A stretch of 36,407 bases of DNA, taken from Thamnocephalis sphaerospora. Its lineage: Eukaryota > Zoopagomycota > Zoopagomycetes > Zoopagales > Sigmoideomycetaceae. Below are positions 33,637-36,407 of this stretch, piece by piece. Made by a program: the position numbers and the translations under genes. Within the stretch, counting starts at the first letter, position 1. The number at the start of each line of letters is the position of its first letter. The notes beneath the pieces are model-generated. The model worked only from the letters and a program-made list of their open reading frames with translations, did not search any database and had not been told where the DNA came from. The stretch is taken from the NCBI GenBank assembly GCA_003614735.1, contig KZ992517.1:1-36407 (forward strand), in the 5' to 3' direction.

Positions 33637-34800
33637 CTACATGGCCAGGCGGACTTCGGGATAAGCGATGCCGAGAAGACGCGCGATCCCCGCAAAGCCA
33701 CGACGCTGACAAAGACGCACTGCCGCTGGATGGTCGGTCTGCGCGCCATGCTGGACCATGAGCGCTACGGTAGCCTCGTCGCCAGAAGCAATGGCGGCAC
33801 GTAGCGGTGCCTCATCGCTGGCATGCACATCTGCTCCGTGATCAAGGAGCAGGCGGCAAAAGGCAGCGTCTCCACGCTGTGCGGCCAGCTGGAGGGCAGT
33901 GCCATTACGCACACCTGCTCTGGCGCCATGGCAAAGCAAAAGGGCAGCAATGGCAACCAGACCGCGTCGGGCTGTCTCGCGCAATACTCGGCCTCGGCCT
34001 TGGTCTGGGTGAGCACCGCGCTGCAGCAGATAAGCTACCACAGGCATGTGCGCATGGCGGACAGCGCCATACAGTGGAGCGCCGTTAAGAATGTCCAGCG
34101 ACGCGCCGCCTTCTTCCACCAGGACGCGCACTACGTCCAAATGACCGCGCTGAGCTGCCGTAGCAAGTGCCGTACCATTTAGCGCATCCGCATGCGCGCC
34201 GTGTCGTAGCAGGAGGCGAGCGATACGTGCGTCGCCTTCAACGGCCGTATAGCGCAGCGGCTGATCATCGCACGCATCTGCTCTGGCGTCGTAGCGTAGT
34301 AGCATTTCTACGATGGTGTAATGTCCGCGCCAGACGGCCATCACCAACGGAGCGTCGTTGCGAATATGTACGTCTGCGTCGTAGCGAGCAAGCAGACGCT
34401 CGACCAGTTCGCCATAACCAGCTGCTACCGCTGTACGCAACAGATAACCGCTGCGCATATTGACATCCAGCCGACCATCCTGTAGCAGTGTGTCCAGTAC
34501 CAGCCGCCAGCGCCGCTCCACGCAGGCAGCGACCAGGGCAAGGTCACCGCTAAACGGGTCCGCACCGCGCTCTAGCAGCAACAAGGTCGTCCGCAAGCTG
34601 CTGTAGGCATGCTGCACGGCATCTGCGCTCAATGCTCTGGCCAGACCAAAATGCCGCTGCAACCAGTTGGCGCGAGCCGTGGGGGTTGCAATGAACGTCC
34701 ATGTGCGGCGGTCAACAAAGGGAAAATGGCAAGCGTCGTCGGTGGCCGTGCGGTAGTACACTTGGAGCAGCAGCTCCGACGGCAGCTCGGCATACAGCAT
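33637..34800 (-). CDS. Ankyrin-repeat protein with F-box-like N-terminus
   Basis: Intronless, 387 aa. The N-terminus (residues 1-45, LPSELLLQVYYRTATDDACH, then a hydrophobic stretch ending TFIAT) resembles an F-box-like helix set. This suggests, without proof, a substrate receptor of an SCF-type ubiquitin ligase. About nine ankyrin repeats follow, with typical helix pairs such as GHLDVVRVLVEEGGASLD, GDAAFCRLLLDHGADVHA and GDARIARLLLRHGAHADA. Many repeats lack the canonical TPLH tetrapeptide and use APL or TAL instead. The N-terminal domain could also be an unrelated capping domain. GC content is higher than in the PA7TM cluster. Confidence 0.88.
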   Translation of the reverse strand: MLYAELPSELLLQVYYRTATDDACHFPFVDRRTWTFIATPTARANWLQRHFGLARALSADAVQHAYSSLRTTLLLLERGADPFSGDLALVAACVERRWRLVLDTLLQDGRLDVNMRSGYLLRTAVAAGYGELVERLLARYDADVHIRNDAPLVMAVWRGHYTIVEMLLRYDARADACDDQPLRYTAVEGDARIARLLLRHGAHADALNGTALATAAQRGHLDVVRVLVEEGGASLDILNGAPLYGAVRHAHMPVVAYLLQRGAHPDQGRGRVLRETARRGLVAIAALLLCHGARAGVRNGTALQLAAQRGDAAFCRLLLDHGADVHASDEAPLRAAIASGDEATVALMVQHGAQTDHPAAVRLCQRRGFAGIARLLGIAYPEVRLAM

Positions 34801-34959
34801 GGAAAGGTACGCTGGAGACCGACATGGAGATGCGCGCGGAAGAGAGAAAGCGTCAAGGTATGGAGGTGGGATGGTTTTGATTGGCTCATAGCTTCATCGT
34901 TCAGATCGCCAGCGTCATAGCGCTCTTCTCCGCTTGTCTTTCTATTAGAATGAACCCTA

Positions 34960-35949
34960 CTACACGCGAGCAGATCCATGGGCCAGCGGGCTCAGATTAC
35001 ACTCGGTCAAGCTGGCTACGGTATCGACAGGAGCACCACGGCCAGACCACAGCATGCTCTGTGTTTCTGCCTCTGCCGACAAAGTAGAGGCACCTGATGC
35101 TTCGCTACCTTTGCCAGCGCCTGTCTCTGATGCAGCCGCTTGGCGATGCGGACGAATCCACACCACACGCCCCACAAAGGTGCGCACCATTCGGACAATC
35201 TCAGCATCGGCATCTACATGAACGGCTGGTGCCAGATGGCGAACTAGATGTGCCACGCCTTCACTCGTCTGACAAAAGAGTATCTTGTGCTCGTCCAGCT
35301 GTGCGGCGTGCTCTCCCTCTCCATGGCCATTTGCCGTGTCGTCGGCCGCTGGCTCACTTGGTCGCACTAGGCCAGCATCGCGCAGGAGACGCATCACCTC
35401 GGTCTTCTCCTCCAGCGTCGTCACCGGGGTCATCAGGTACAGGTCATAGTGTTCGGCAAAGTAGCGCAGCAGAACCACTGCATGCTGCAGAAAGCCCAAG
35501 GTCGGTGCCGTAGGATCGGGCGATGGGTTCCATAGAATCACCTAGACACGCGCTATAAGCTTATGCCGTGCCGCATCGTCTGTGCATGGCACTTACATTC
35601 CGCAGTGAAATGGTCATGACCCGACGCGAAGCACGCTTTCCACGCCGCTGTATATGCGCCGTATGTATGCGCATGCATGGTGTCCATCAGTCAGAGCAGC
35701 GGGCCATGGCAACGCTACGTCCGTACTCACGTCATTCTCAGCCGTCGCGGTTGCTGCTGACGTCGCGTCAGTGCCAGACGATTGCTCTCCAGGTGGATGA
35801 CCTTGCTCGGCACGGTTATGGCGCCATTTCTGGTAGAGATAGACGCTCAACGCCACTGCTCCAGCTGCTACCGCCACCACGGTGGCCGCAGTGGCCACTG
35901 TGTTGTTGTTGCGCAGCGCTGAACGCGCACGTCGCGCGCGCGATGACAT
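34960..35949 (-). CDS. PEX22: Peroxin-22-like (Pex22) peroxisomal membrane anchor
   Basis: Pex22 anchors the ubiquitin-conjugating enzyme Pex4 on the peroxisome for recycling of the Pex5 receptor (family knowledge). Exons are 35949-35731, 35647-35597 and 35541-34960, giving 283 aa. A basic N-terminus precedes one membrane helix (about residues 17-39, TVATAATVVAVAAGAVALSV). A variable linker leads to the soluble domain: RRVMTISLRNVILWNPSPDP, YFAEHYDLYLMTPVTTLEEK, HKILFCQTSEGVAHLVRHL and MVRTFVGRVVWIRP. These match the Pex22-like domain order (strand with LWNPSPD, DVYLI, LFCxTxEG, RxVWV). The 51-nt middle exon restores the TISLRN-VILWNP join. Soluble-domain identity is stronger than the proof of peroxisomal location. 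Confidence 0.85.
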
Positions 35950-36218
35950 GGATGAGTGGTTTGCGGCGTTGCGGCCAATGTTTCGTGGCTAGACCGACGG
36001 ACCGATCGAATTGCAAGCAGTGGGCGGTGCCCGAGCGGTAATAACGTTCGCCAGACGGCGCTAGGTTGCAGCGCCAGGAGGCCGCGGTACAGAGGAGTAA
36101 ACGCAGGACGCGGTAGAAAAGGCGACTGGATACGAGGAAAGAGTGACGAAATTAGCGCAGGCATGAGAATAGATTCGGCAACCTTTTTATAAACCAAGCG
36201 ACATCCGACGCATCCCGC

Positions 36219-36407
36219 CTACGTGTGTTGCCGCTCATAGAGCACGAGCGTCATGAGCGCAATTAGGACCAGGAGCACGAGCAGCGCACTGACAATCACC
36301 GTCAGACGACTGGCCGGAAACATGCCCTGCGTCATAGCGTGCTGGGCGCGAAAGTACCGCCAGCAGGCCATGCCAACATAGACGATGCCTAGCGCGACAA
36401 ACGTGCC
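36219..36407 (-). CDS. DUF202 (YidH-like) small membrane protein, 3' end only
   Basis: The frame enters from the right edge and ends at TAG (36221-36219), encoding the last 62 residues. It reads GTFVALGIVYVGMACWRYFR, a loop with QHAMTQGMFPASR, and a final hydrophobic helix LTVIVSALLVLLVLIALM before a short tail. The RYFR-Q-A-TQG-FPASR block between two helices is characteristic of fungal DUF202 membrane proteins, related to the membrane part of Vtc1-like proteins. The N-terminal helix and any intron lie outside the window. Function is unknown. Confidence 0.85.
   Translation of the reverse strand, partial: GTFVALGIVYVGMACWRYFRAQHAMTQGMFPASRLTVIVSALLVLLVLIALMTLVLYERQHT

Noticed and set aside
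1-36407. tRNA, rRNA, CRISPR array or prokaryotic operon features
   Set aside because: No tRNA-like B-box with a matching cloverleaf, no rRNA signature and no regularly spaced direct repeats were seen. The spliceosomal introns make prokaryotic features irrelevant.

Overview
This is a nuclear contig from a fungus. The genes are single transcription units, densely broken by short spliceosomal introns (mostly 55-100 nt, extremes about 35 and 190 nt) with GTAAG/GTATG-type donors and CTAAC/CTAAT/CTGAC-like branch sites. The gene set is typical of fungi: Mec1/Rad3/ATR kinase, AP180-type clathrin adaptor, acyl-CoA-binding protein, Prp6, Prp38B, a Pex22-like protein and a DUF202 membrane protein. I cannot place the species. 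An early-diverging fungal lineage or an intron-rich basidiomycete would both fit.

Layout. (1) 40-9166, plus: the body and C-terminus of an ATR kinase whose 5' end lies outside the window. (2) 9343-22150: four paralogous membrane proteins, called PA7TM-A to -D here. A is on the minus strand and B, C and D follow on the plus strand. Each has a signal peptide, a lumenal/extracellular domain that resembles a protease-associated (PA) fold, seven predicted membrane segments and a cytoplasmic tail. Their exon lengths match to the nucleotide (71, 115, 109, 215, 68), and two copies have lost introns precisely. Large gene-poor gaps lie between A and B (containing a possible Tc1/mariner relic) and between B and C. 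(3) 22740-25188, minus: AP180/CALM-type adaptor, divergent from (4) 25805-26259, plus: acyl-CoA-binding protein. (5) 26376-30067, minus: Prp6, head to head with (6) 30222-31541, plus: Prp38B, a spliceosomal gene pair sharing a 154-bp promoter region. (7) 31775-32974, plus: nucleoside hydrolase. (8) A minus-strand block: CoA-binding Rossmann protein, F-box-like/ankyrin protein, Pex22-like protein, and the 3' end of a DUF202 protein that runs off the window.

Gene models for PA7TM-A to -D, AP180, ACBP, Prp6, Prp38B, the CoA-binding protein and Pex22 were built by hand from splice sites. Every one gives a total coding length divisible by three, and the junctions restore conserved family motifs. 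The C-terminal exons of ATR were resolved the same way; its N-terminal exon boundaries are only partly resolved. The most novel element is the PA-like 7TM cluster, a candidate lineage-expanded receptor family. Splicing curiosities (two GC-AG introns, a 12-nt microexon, a 35-nt intron) are also worth following up.
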